From contig JAEZGD010000411.1 of assembly GCA_023417165.1 (NCBI GenBank), positions 1 through 10,888 on the forward strand: 10,888 nucleotides of DNA. Direction: 5' to 3'. The notes under the pieces are model-generated. The model did no database searches, was not told the origin of the DNA, and saw only the letters and a list, made by a program, of their open reading frames with translations. Below, one piece after another: positions 1 to 6,511 of this stretch. Positions within the stretch are counted from its first letter, which is position 1, and every line of letters begins with the position of its first letter. The position numbers and the translations under genes are program-made. Source of the DNA: Planctomycetota bacterium. GTDB lineage: Bacteria > Planctomycetota > Planctomycetia > Pirellulales > Pirellulaceae.

Positions 1-338
1 TCGGTATGCTGCGTCGCCAACTGCCACAGCGCTCCTTGCGTCCACTCGGGCGTTGCATCGGCCGGCTCGTAAACCACCAGCGTCGCTTGGGCATCATGGC
101 GCGCGAGCACATCTAGCAGTTGTTCGACGCTGGCCAACGTGCAGGGGCAATGCGGATGCACAAACATCAGCACGGTCGGCCGCTGCAGCGCGAGTTTCAG
201 TTCGATCGCTTTAGGCCACAGCAGCGGCGCAGCTTGCTCGCGCGCTGGCGTGCCTTCGTAAGCGCCGAGCGCTAGCATGCCTGCGCATCCCAAGAGGAGC
301 GGTGCCACCAGCCATCGAATTTGCCAACAAGCGAACAT
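1..338 (-). CDS. RedB-like thioredoxin-fold protein, membrane-anchored (3' end outside window)
   Basis: About 112 residues are visible; the C-terminus lies beyond the left edge. The N-terminus (MFACWQIRW, then LVAPLLLGCAGMLALGA) reads as a short positive segment followed by one hydrophobic helix, so the protein is probably anchored with its domain outside the cytoplasmic membrane. About 60 residues in comes VLMFVHPHCPC followed by an SVEQLLDVLAR helix and a LVVYEP strand. This is the start of a thioredoxin fold in which the usual CxxC is reduced to a Cys-Pro-Cys, as I recall for planctomycete RedB proteins. The substrate or redox partner is unknown. I chose the ATG at 338 because it gives a compact signal anchor; an in-frame ATG at 368 would add ten residues. 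Neither has a clear Shine-Dalgarno. The gene is divergent from the membrane-protein gene at 618. The fold is fairly sure, the RedB name less so. Confidence 0.7.
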   Translation of the reverse strand, partial: MFACWQIRWLVAPLLLGCAGMLALGAYEGTPAREQAAPLLWPKAIELKLALQRPTVLMFVHPHCPCTLASVEQLLDVLARHDAQATLVVYEPADATPEWTQGALWQLATQHT

Positions 339-546
339 GCCTACTCGCCGAGCCCCAACTAAGGCCATGGCCGCCAAACGGCCAGACTCATACGAACATA
401 GGTTTGCGGCCGGTCTCGTCCGCAGGATTGCGGGAAACCTACCCGTGGCCCGATGACATCGGCCTGGCCCCATAGCCCTCGCAATCGCTACATCGCGAAC
501 GGCCGGCGTCTGTCGGTGTGAGGCCTGCGATCACCTCGCGGAAAAG

Positions 547-576
547 TTCGCAGGCGGGCGGCACCACCGTTACAAT
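547..576 (+). promoter_or_regulatory. Candidate promoter for the DUF4173 gene
   Basis: TTCGCA (547-552) and TACAAT (571-576) are 18 bases apart and lie about 40 bases before the start codon at 618. The -10 element matches the sigma-70 consensus at five of six positions, the -35 element at four. A good Shine-Dalgarno, GAGGAGG at 604-610, sits seven bases before the ATG. The rest of the divergent intergenic stretch shows nothing else I can name. The promoter is inferred from sequence alone. Confidence 0.35.
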
Positions 577-617
577 GGCAACACATCGCCCCGCCCTGCT
601 GACGAGGAGGCACTTCG

Positions 618-2198
618 ATGGCGCAAGCAGAAATCGCAGTTCCGCCACCAGTGATGGCCGAGGTCGTGCCCACCGTCCGCGGCGGCCTGCTACGCGAGGT
701 GGTAGGCATCGGCAGCCTGGTAGCACTCGCCGATCTGACGATCTTTCGCGGCCACGGCTATGCCGGCGCGGCGCTGCTGCTGGCGCTCGCACCGGTGCTG
801 TTATGGATCGCGCGACCACGCCCCGGCGGGCTGGCGATTGCGATGATGCTGTGGCTGCTGGCCGCGCGCAGCGTCTGGCTCGGTTCATGGCTCGGCATGG
901 TGTTCGGTGCGGTGCTGATCGTCGCTTTTTCGATGCGGCAGCAAGGCTTCCGGCCGTACGTTCCCACAGGCATCTTGTACGCGGTGCATTTGAGCGTGGC
1001 GACGTTTGGCAGCGTGCGACATTACACGAGCGCGATTCACCAAAGTGGGCCGCGAATGCCGCGCGTCGCGTGGCTGAATTTCATTCTGCCGCTCGCGGCG
1101 CTCGCCCTGTTTGGCGGCTTGTTTGTGCTGGCCAATCCGAACCTGGTGACGGCGTTGACCACCAGCGTCGAAGCCTGGCAGGCGTGGCTCTCGGACCATC
1201 TTGGGCGTTTCCAATTCGATCGCTACGAGATCCTGTTCTGCATGGCGATGGCATGGCTGGCGATCGGCCTGGTGCGGCCTTTGCTTCGCCCCGAGGATGT
1301 CATTGCCGGCCTAACGCCGATCAAGCCGATCGCCACATCGCAGCCGGCACCGCTGTATGGAGCGGTTCGCAATACATTGTTCGCGGTGATTGGCCTGTTT
1401 GCGGTTTACCTGGTATTTGAATTCGGCACGCTGTGGTTTCGCAGGTTCCCCGAAGGTTTTCACTACTCTGGCTATGCGCATCAAGGCGCGGCATGGCTGA
1501 CCGTGGCGCTGGCGATGGCCACGCTGGTGCTTTCACTCTTGTTTCGGGGCGAACTGTTGCATGATCCGCGACTGCCGCAACTCAAGCGGCTGGCATGGAC
1601 CTGGTCGGCGCTGAATCTGCTGCTGGCGGTGACCGTCTACAATCGCATGCACATCTATATCGACTTCAACGGCATGACGCGCATGCGCATGATCGGGCTG
1701 TTCGGCATCTCATCGGTCGTGGTCGGCTTTGGTCTGGTGATTTGGAAGATCGCGAAAGGCCGCGACTTTGCGTGGCTGGTACAACGGCAACTATGGACCG
1801 TGACGCTCGCGGCGTTCGTGTTTGCATTAACGCCTGTCGACGCCATCGTGCATGGCTATAACGTGCGGCGGATTCTGTCTGGCGATCTTGCGCCAGCGGT
1901 GCAGATCAGCGTCCATCCGATCAACTCCGAAGGGGTGCTGATGCTGCCGCCGCTGATGAATGCTTCCGATCCGATAATTCGCGAAGGCATTTGCGCAATG
2001 CTGGCCGAGCGCGCGATCGATGCCAAATTTTTGGCCGACCAGCGTCAGGACGAAGGCTGGACGTCGCTGCAACTGGCCGATCGCACGCTGCTCGCGCAAC
2101 TGCGCGCCACGCAGGAGCACTGGCAACGGTACCTGAACGCCGAGCGCCGCGCCGACGCCCTCGCTCGCTTTCACGAGTACGCGTATCAGTGGTACTAG
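618..2198 (+). CDS. DUF4173-type polytopic membrane protein
   Basis: This is a 526-residue integral membrane protein of unknown function. About ten or eleven hydrophobic segments can be read, roughly at residues 28-45, 47-65, 71-88, 90-104, 152-172, 205-220, 250-270, 291-309, 325-342, 355-376 and 392-410. A polar tail of about 110 residues follows. The middle carries the pattern I associate with DUF4173: an aromatic-rich FPEGFHYSGYAHQGAAWL segment (277-294), then RMHIYIDFNGMTRMRMIGLF (343-362), with conserved Tyr, Gly, Arg and Met positions at helix starts. The start is supported by GAGGAGG seven bases upstream. No catalytic residues are evident and no partner is apparent from the neighbours. 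The DUF4173 assignment rests on recalled motif spacing and should be fairly safe; the function is open. Confidence 0.8.
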   Translation: MAQAEIAVPPPVMAEVVPTVRGGLLREVVGIGSLVALADLTIFRGHGYAGAALLLALAPVLLWIARPRPGGLAIAMMLWLLAARSVWLGSWLGMVFGAVLIVAFSMRQQGFRPYVPTGILYAVHLSVATFGSVRHYTSAIHQSGPRMPRVAWLNFILPLAALALFGGLFVLANPNLVTALTTSVEAWQAWLSDHLGRFQFDRYEILFCMAMAWLAIGLVRPLLRPEDVIAGLTPIKPIATSQPAPLYGAVRNTLFAVIGLFAVYLVFEFGTLWFRRFPEGFHYSGYAHQGAAWLTVALAMATLVLSLLFRGELLHDPRLPQLKRLAWTWSALNLLLAVTVYNRMHIYIDFNGMTRMRMIGLFGISSVVVGFGLVIWKIAKGRDFAWLVQRQLWTVTLAAFVFALTPVDAIVHGYNVRRILSGDLAPAVQISVHPINSEGVLMLPPLMNASDPIIREGICAMLAERAIDAKFLADQRQDEGWTSLQLADRTLLAQLRATQEHWQRYLNAERRADALARFHEYAYQWY

Positions 2199-2250
2199 TC
2201 ACTGTCGCCCACGCAAACGCATCTTTTACACACGTATTACACACTCACTC

Positions 2251-2278
2251 TTCACTTACAGCAACAGACAGATACAAT
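2251..2278 (+). promoter_or_regulatory. Candidate sigma-70-like promoter in the 2199-2727 gap
   Basis: TTCACT (2251-2256) and TACAAT (2273-2278) are 16 bases apart inside a locally AT-rich stretch. This is four of six matches for the -35 element and five of six for the -10 element. It could drive the weak reading frame at 2303 or produce a long leader for the peptidase gene at 2728. It is supported by sequence resemblance only. Confidence 0.25.
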
Positions 2279-2302
2279 TTTAACTAGGCTCTTTGGCAGA
2301 GA

Positions 2303-2686
2303 TTGCGTCTTACCTTCGTCGTCACAACTGAACAAGACGGGGCATCTGGGCAGCATAAACAGCCCCAGCTTGCCCTGTCCCAAGAGGCGGATTCCAGCGA
2401 TCCTCACTCGCCCGGACCAGGCATAAAGTTACCGGCCATGACGACGCACATTCGCTGCAAACAGTGCCACCAGAACCCTTTGCAACCACGACCCGCAACG
2501 AAAAATCCAGGCATAAATGTTAGATTCGGAGGCCCTCACGGCTCACAAACAAGGCTTATGCCTCGCCGATACGAGCAGGAAAGCGTGGCATTGCCGAAAG
2601 CATTGCGAACCAGCATATGCCCCAACTGTCGCGTAAAATTTGCCCCGGTCGGGACCTGCCTGCAACGCCGGTCGCAGACCGACTAA
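2303..2686 (+). CDS. Doubtful small ORF with two CxxC knuckles
   Basis: This frame fills most of the 529-base gap between the membrane protein and the peptidase. From TTG at 2303 it gives 127 residues; an internal ATG at 2438 gives 82. The only protein-like signal is cysteine spacing: RCKQCHQNP early on, and CPNC followed eight residues later by another Cys near the C-terminus, which would suit a small zinc ribbon. Against it, neither start has a convincing Shine-Dalgarno, the composition is Pro/Gln/Arg-rich as in random GC-rich frames, and I recognise no family. An 11-base direct repeat, CCAGGCATAAA, lies inside it at 2417-2427 and 2507-2517. I list it so that the gap is described, not because I believe it is coding. 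Confidence 0.18.
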   Translation: MRLTFVVTTEQDGASGQHKQPQLALSQEADSSDPHSPGPGIKLPAMTTHIRCKQCHQNPLQPRPATKNPGINVRFGGPHGSQTRLMPRRYEQESVALPKALRTSICPNCRVKFAPVGTCLQRRSQTD

Positions 2687-2727
2687 GATAGAGTTCGCCC
2701 CTTAGCTCTTTGACGAAAACGGACGGC

Positions 2728-4569
2728 ATGAGCGGTTGTCGCGTGATCTTGATGGTGCTGACGTTCCTGGCGATGGCCTGGTGCGCCGGCGATGCTGCGG
2801 CGATCGACCGCACACCGATCGACGCCGCCTTTCGCCGAGATTTGGATCAGCTCGCCGCGAAGTGTGTCGAGTTACAGTTGCCCGAGCAAGCCGCCGCCAC
2901 CCAGGCGTGGTTCCTGAACCGCCTTCCCGATCGTCAGTACCTGTTCATCCCGCCCGACCGCGGCCCAACGCTCCCCGCCACCGCGTCCGAACTCGGCCGC
3001 AAGTGGCATGACAAGTTTCTGGAGGTGCGACGGGCTCAAGCAGCGCGACTGATGACGCTCGCCGAGGAATACCTCGCGGCTGACGATCCCACGCGTGCTT
3101 ATCAAGCGTTGCATGAGGTGCTGCGTGAAGATCCCGATCATGCCCGCGCGCGAGCCATCTTGGGCTTTCGCCTGGCTGATGGCATCTGGCGCGTGCCTGG
3201 CGCATCGACTGGCGTGCGTAAAGTATCGGTCGCCCACAGCTATCTGAAGGACTTCAAAGCCGGCTCGTACTGGCGCGTCAACACTCCGCACTTTCAAGTC
3301 ACGACCACCGCCGGCGCTGCCGCGGGACAACAGTTCGGCGAGCAGCTCGAAATGCTCGATTGTGCTTGGCGGCAAGCCTTCTTCCGCTACTGGTCGGGCC
3401 AAGACGAACTGACAGAGCGTTTTGCTCGTCCCACCGTGGCGACCAAGCCGAAGAAGCCGTTCGATGTTGTGCTGTTCAAGTCGCGCGAGGAGTATCTCGC
3501 CAATCTCAGCGCCGCCGAGCCGCGCCTGGCGGTGACGCAAGGCTTCTATTCCGATCAGAAAGCGACTGCGTTCCTCTATATCGGCGACGAGCGTTCCACC
3601 GCCACGTGCAATCACGAAGTCACGCATCAGTTGTTTCAAGAGTCTGGCGATGTGGCGCGCGAGGTTGGCGCGAGCCATGACTTCTGGATCGTCGAAGGCA
3701 TCGCGCTCTACATGGAGTCGCTGCGCACGTTCGAGCGGCAAGGCCGACTCGATCATGTCACGCTCGGCGGTTGGGACGCCGATCGCTTGCAGTTCGCCCG
3801 GCATCACGTCTTCAACGGCCAGTATCAAATGCCGCTCGAGGAGCTGACTGCGCTGGGGCGCGAAGACCTGCAAGCTTCGCCGCAGATCAAGCGTATCTAC
3901 AGTCAGTCAGCGGGCCTGGCGCACTATTTTATGAATGGTCGCGATGGTCAGTTCCGCGAAGCCACGATCAGCTATCTCGCCGGGCTGTATGCGGGCCGCG
4001 CCCAGCGTGATGCCTTAACGCGGCTGACTAAGACCAGCCTGGCGGAGCATGATGCTGGCTATAAAGACTTCCTGCGCGTGAGCGACGAGCAGTTGGCTCA
4101 CATCGATGCGCCCGAGCGCGTGCGCAACCTTTGCCTTGGCTATCAAGCGATTACCGATGCAGGCCTTGAACACCTGGCCGCTTGCAAGAACTTGCGCTGG
4201 CTCGATCTGGCAGCGGCCGAAATCACCGATACAGGCTTGGCCAACTTAGCAGGCTTGCGAACGCTCGATCAATTGAACCTGGAACGGACCGGCGCTGGCG
4301 ATGCGACACTTGCGTGGCTTGGCAAGCATACGCAACTGCAAGAGCTGGATCTTTCGCAGACGCGCATCACCGACGCCGGACTCAAGCAACTCGCAGCACT
4401 AACCAACCTGGAAGTTCTCTGGCTGACAGGCACGCAAGTTAGCGATGCCAGCCTGCCACTGCTCCAGCGATTTCGTAAACTAACGACGTTGGAACTTGAA
4501 GACACGCAGCTCTCACCTAGCGGCCAGCAGCAACTTCGCTCTGCCCTGCCCCACCTCACCGGCAATTAA
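2728..4569 (+). CDS. Secreted HExxH metallopeptidase (DUF1570-like) with C-terminal leucine-rich repeats
   Basis: This 613-residue protein has a signal peptide at 1-25 (hydrophobic VILMVLTFLAMAWCAG, cleavage likely after DAAA), so it should be exported. Residues about 105-150 form a TPR-like helical hairpin (LAEEYLAADDPTRAYQALHE, then EDPDHARARA). The catalytic region holds HEVTH at 296-300 and FWIVEGIALYMES at 319-331. H296, H300 and probably E323 bind zinc and E297 is the general base, the layout of gluzincin-type peptidases and the DUF1570 group. From about residue 472 to 607 there are five or six LRRs of roughly 24 residues (ITDAGLKQLAALTNLEVLWL), a likely substrate- or partner-binding arm. 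I took the ATG at 2728 since it starts a clean signal peptide; a TTG at 2710 would add six residues. No strong Shine-Dalgarno is seen for either. The substrate is unknown. The gene lies 18 bases before the creatininase-family gene. Confidence 0.85.
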   Translation: MSGCRVILMVLTFLAMAWCAGDAAAIDRTPIDAAFRRDLDQLAAKCVELQLPEQAAATQAWFLNRLPDRQYLFIPPDRGPTLPATASELGRKWHDKFLEVRRAQAARLMTLAEEYLAADDPTRAYQALHEVLREDPDHARARAILGFRLADGIWRVPGASTGVRKVSVAHSYLKDFKAGSYWRVNTPHFQVTTTAGAAAGQQFGEQLEMLDCAWRQAFFRYWSGQDELTERFARPTVATKPKKPFDVVLFKSREEYLANLSAAEPRLAVTQGFYSDQKATAFLYIGDERSTATCNHEVTHQLFQESGDVAREVGASHDFWIVEGIALYMESLRTFERQGRLDHVTLGGWDADRLQFARHHVFNGQYQMPLEELTALGREDLQASPQIKRIYSQSAGLAHYFMNGRDGQFREATISYLAGLYAGRAQRDALTRLTKTSLAEHDAGYKDFLRVSDEQLAHIDAPERVRNLCLGYQAITDAGLEHLAACKNLRWLDLAAAEITDTGLANLAGLRTLDQLNLERTGAGDATLAWLGKHTQLQELDLSQTRITDAGLKQLAALTNLEVLWLTGTQVSDASLPLLQRFRKLTTLELEDTQLSPSGQQQLRSALPHLTGN

Positions 4570-4587
4570 TCACCGCCTACGACACTC

Positions 4588-5367
4588 ATGCGACATTACA
4601 TCCTGTCAGAAACCAACTACGGCCACACGAAAGACAATCCTTATGAAGTGGCCGTGCTGCCATTAGGTGCGACCGAACCGCACAACTATCACTTGCCTTA
4701 TGGCACCGATTGTTTTGAAGGAACGGTCATCGGCGAACAGATTTGCCAGGAAGCGCATCAACGCGGAGCTAAGGTAGTGCTGCTGCCGACGATTCCGTAC
4801 GGCACCGAAACGAACATGGTGAAGTTCCCGCTGGCGGTCAACGTACAGCCGACGACGCTTTATCGCTTCGTCACTGATATTGTCGAATCGGTCGCGCGCT
4901 CTGGCGTCAAGAAGATCGTGCTGCTCAATAGCCATGGCGGCAACGACATGAAGGCCCTCTTACGCGAACTGTATAGCCACGTCGATGCGCATGTCTTTTT
5001 GTGCAACTGGTTCACGGTCTTTGCCGACGTTTACAAAGAGATCTACGAACATCCTGACGATCATGCAGGCGAGATGGAGACCTCGTTCATCTTGGCCTAT
5101 CAGCCGCACCTGGTCGCTAAGCATGCCGATGGCCGCCTGACTGGCGATGACGGCGCGACCGCCAAGACCCGCTTCGAAGCCGTTAACCGCGGCTGGGTCT
5201 CCATCACCCGTCCGTGGCATTTGCTGACCACCGCCAGCGGCTCGGGATACCCCCACTGTGCGGATGCCGCCAAGGCCGAGCGGACGATGGGGGTCCTTCG
5301 CGAACGACTCGGCCAATTCCTGGTCGACCTCTCGGCCGCCGACTTGGACGAGCGATTTCCCTTCTAA
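4588..5367 (+). CDS. Creatininase-family metal-dependent amidohydrolase
   Basis: The 259-residue length is normal for the family, which hydrolyses cyclic or linear amides with a two-metal centre and acts in the cytoplasm. The first motif is VLPLGATEPHNYHLPYGTD at 23-41, giving E30, H32 and D41. The second is LLNSHGGN at 112-119, giving H116. The third is HAGEMETS at 159-166, with acidic residues E162 and E164. Pseudomonas creatininase has GHYEN at the second motif. This protein has the SHGGN form found in relatives that act on other amides, so creatinine is not a safe substrate and I give no gene symbol. No signal peptide is present. The gene starts 18 bases after the peptidase stop, so the two are probably co-transcribed, although no functional link is obvious. 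No clear Shine-Dalgarno precedes the ATG. Confidence 0.88.
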   Translation: MRHYILSETNYGHTKDNPYEVAVLPLGATEPHNYHLPYGTDCFEGTVIGEQICQEAHQRGAKVVLLPTIPYGTETNMVKFPLAVNVQPTTLYRFVTDIVESVARSGVKKIVLLNSHGGNDMKALLRELYSHVDAHVFLCNWFTVFADVYKEIYEHPDDHAGEMETSFILAYQPHLVAKHADGRLTGDDGATAKTRFEAVNRGWVSITRPWHLLTTASGSGYPHCADAAKAERTMGVLRERLGQFLVDLSAADLDERFPF

Positions 5368-5434
5368 AAGCCGCGATAAAAGCGCGAACCCAGGCTATCA
5401 ACCGCTTGTCCAGAAAGAAGTTGCGTCGCGCGGA

Positions 5435-5462
5435 TTGACCCCGCGCAGCGAGATGGTAAACT
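5435..5462 (+). promoter_or_regulatory. Promoter of tRNA-His
   Basis: TTGACC (5435-5440) and TAAACT (5457-5462) are separated by 16 bases and end 12 bases before the tRNA. The -35 element matches the consensus at five of six positions, the -10 element at four. Placement fits direct transcription of a short stable RNA. Confidence 0.6.
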
Positions 5463-5474
5463 ACTCTGCTTGAC

Positions 5475-5549
5475 GGTGGCTGTAGCTCAGTTGGTTAGAG
5501 CGCCAGATTGTGGATCTGGAAGTCGGGGGTTCAAGTCCCCTCAGCCACC
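5475..5549 (+). tRNA. tRNA-His (anticodon GTG)
   Basis: A complete cloverleaf can be drawn. The acceptor stem GTGGCTG (5476-5482) pairs perfectly with CAGCCAC (5542-5548). The D arm starts GCTC and contains GGTTA, the anticodon stem is CCAGA/TCTGG (5503-5507, 5515-5519), and the T arm has GGGGG-TTCAAGT-CCCCT. The loop TTGTGGA places GTG at 5510-5512, which reads the His codons CAC and CAT. The extra G at 5475 faces C73 at 5549, the G-1:C73 pair that marks tRNA-His for its synthetase. CCA is not encoded; the following bases are CCT. A promoter lies just upstream and an intrinsic terminator about 48 bases downstream. Confidence 0.97.
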
Positions 5550-5585
5550 CCTCTTTCTCCCGCGGCGAACTCCGCCGCCACGCCA

Positions 5586-5633
5586 GTTAAACAGACAAGC
5601 CGAGAGCATCCCTCTCGGCTTTGTTCGTTTAAC
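5586..5633 (+). terminator. Intrinsic terminator downstream of tRNA-His
   Basis: A perfect 10-base stem AAGCCGAGAG (5597-5606) / CTCTCGGCTT (5612-5621) with a five-base loop CATCC is followed by the T-rich stretch TTGTTCGTTT. An outer perfect 7-base arm GTTAAAC (5586-5592) / GTTTAAC (5627-5633) flanks it across a small asymmetric internal loop. The long nested inverted repeat could work in either direction, although the T-tract is clearer on the plus strand. It fits termination of the tRNA-His transcript. Confidence 0.8.
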
Positions 5634-5705
5634 CGCCTTTGCCGCAACAAGTTGCGAATCGGGGCACTCTCTGCCGAGACTCTCCGTTTCGCACACCATT
5701 CCCGT

Positions 5706-5828
5706 CGCTACCTCTCGCTGCCAGCGCTTTCTCTCTCTCCACTGCCCCAAAACTCTCCCACTCTCGACGGCAAGCGCGAAGTGGCACTGCTCCGCTGGGG
5801 GCTGATTCCGTCATGGGCGAAGGATCCT
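5706..5828 (+). pseudogene. Remnant of an SRAP (YedK/HMCES-type) gene
   Basis: In one frame, 5766-5828 reads DGKREVALLRWGLIPSWAKDP (written here as DGKREVALL plus RWGLIPSWAKDP). RWGLIPSWAKDP is the hallmark of SRAP-domain proteins, which crosslink to abasic sites in single-stranded DNA through an N-terminal Cys. The RY at 5706-5711 stands where the family has its RYNIAPTQ segment, but that sequence is no longer readable here. The MCGRFT start that should lie some 60 residues further up is missing; that space is taken by the tRNA-His terminator. Downstream, homology stops at the DP codons, and the usual INARAE and LxxGFYEW motifs are absent. Hence only about a quarter of the domain survives, with frame damage on the 5' side. 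The match is too specific for chance, and no functional protein can be made. Confidence 0.7.
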
Positions 5829-5863
5829 AACTCCAGCGCGTCCGCCAATTCCGCCACTTCTTT
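5822..5863 (-). pseudogene. 5' half of a tRNA-Leu (TAG) gene
   Basis: Read on the minus strand from 5863, the sequence is a canonical bacterial tRNA-Leu 5' half: ...GAAG-TG-GCGGAATTGGCGGACGCG, then CTGGA-GTTAGGA-TCC. The D stem is GCG/CGC, the D loop has AATTGG, and the anticodon stem starts CTGGA. The loop GTTAGGA would hold anticodon TAG. The 3' arm of the anticodon stem begins TCC but then becomes TT instead of AG, and neither the long variable arm, T arm nor acceptor 3' strand follows. The acceptor 5' strand (AAAGAAG) also lacks the expected G1, so even this half may be slightly eroded. The match ends exactly at GGATCC, where the SRAP remnant begins on the other strand. Bases 5864-6019, upstream of it, hold no gene I can recognise. 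Confidence 0.7.
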
Positions 5864-6019
5864 TTTCGGCCTTTCGCAGTTGCCAAGACTAAGACCCTTT
5901 TATATCGCCCCACTGGTGGCACCGCGAGCCACTCTTATCCGGAACCTGGCCGCGGCCGACCAACGTTTATTTCAAAAACTGCGCGGCCCGCGGCTCCGGT
6001 TGAACCTTTGTTCGTCTTG

Positions 6020-6487
6020 TCATGCCTCTACTGTAACCAAGCAGTCCCACATACATCTCCACCACGCACATCCTCCCAGATGATCGCACCGTGTTGCGCA
6101 GCCGGGCTGCCGATCCGTGTACTGAGTGTGCTGCTGAGGTATGAGCAAACCAGAGCGTCCACCGCACCTACACGAACGCGTCGGGTTCTCTCGCATGAAA
6201 CGGATCTGCGCACGAAGAGCCTCGATTTCAGTGATGGAGTGTTCGTCTTGAAGTCCCAGTTTGACCAGGGAGTATTCACCCGAAGTCATCGTAATCTGCC
6301 GGACAACCTCGAACGATGCGATCTCGGCCAAAGGCAACATCACCCACTCGTCCTCGACCTCAGGCCGAAAACTTGCCTCAATATCCGTATCAGTCACCCG
6401 TCGCACGAGACATGTTGTGCCGTGCGGGAATTCCGTTGTCTTGATAGCGTTCTTCAGCGCCGCCTGATCAACTTGGACTTTGGACAT
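6020..6487 (-). CDS. Hypothetical protein with protein-like N-terminal two thirds
   Basis: This is a 155-residue reading frame with a strong Shine-Dalgarno, AAGGAGT, seven bases before the ATG. I do not recognise a family. Residues 1-104 look genuinely coding: mixed charged and hydrophobic (VEDEWVMLPLAEIASFEVVR), predicted alpha/beta, ending in a helix EIEALRAQIRFMRE. There is no signal peptide or membrane segment. From about residue 105 the composition changes abruptly to Cys-, Gly-, Trp- and Arg-rich text (CRCGG, CAWWRCMWDC), typical of a frame read by accident. A one-base shift near 6185 would give ...DAFV and stop, so the natural end may be there. The gene begins 24 bases after the stop of the nuclease remnant and probably shares its transcript. 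The start is confident; the C-terminal third is doubtful. Confidence 0.6.
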   Translation of the reverse strand: MSKVQVDQAALKNAIKTTEFPHGTTCLVRRVTDTDIEASFRPEVEDEWVMLPLAEIASFEVVRQITMTSGEYSLVKLGLQDEHSITEIEALRAQIRFMRENPTRSCRCGGRSGLLIPQQHTQYTDRQPGCATRCDHLGGCAWWRCMWDCLVTVEA

Positions 6488-6511
6488 GGAATACTCCTTA
6501 CATACGAGTCA

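Noticed and set aside
518..1420. Long plus-strand open frame of 300 codons overlapping the membrane-protein gene
   Set aside because: It is rich in Arg, Ala and Gly with no family motif, and it lies in another frame over the DUF4173 gene, which has hydrophobic periodicity and a good Shine-Dalgarno.
2710..2727. TTG at 2710 as start of the peptidase gene
   Set aside because: It adds six polar residues before a signal peptide that begins cleanly at the ATG at 2728, and it has no better ribosome-binding site.
2872..3873. Minus-strand open frame of 333 codons
   Set aside because: It is antisense to the peptidase, whose plus-strand frame carries HExxH and a signal peptide. High-GC genes often leave the opposite strand open.
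5475..5863. Prophage or integrative element attached at the tRNA-His or tRNA-Leu sequence
   Set aside because: No integrase, no duplicated 3' tRNA end and no flanking direct repeat are seen. The tRNA-Leu piece is a 5' half, whereas integrases usually duplicate 3' ends.
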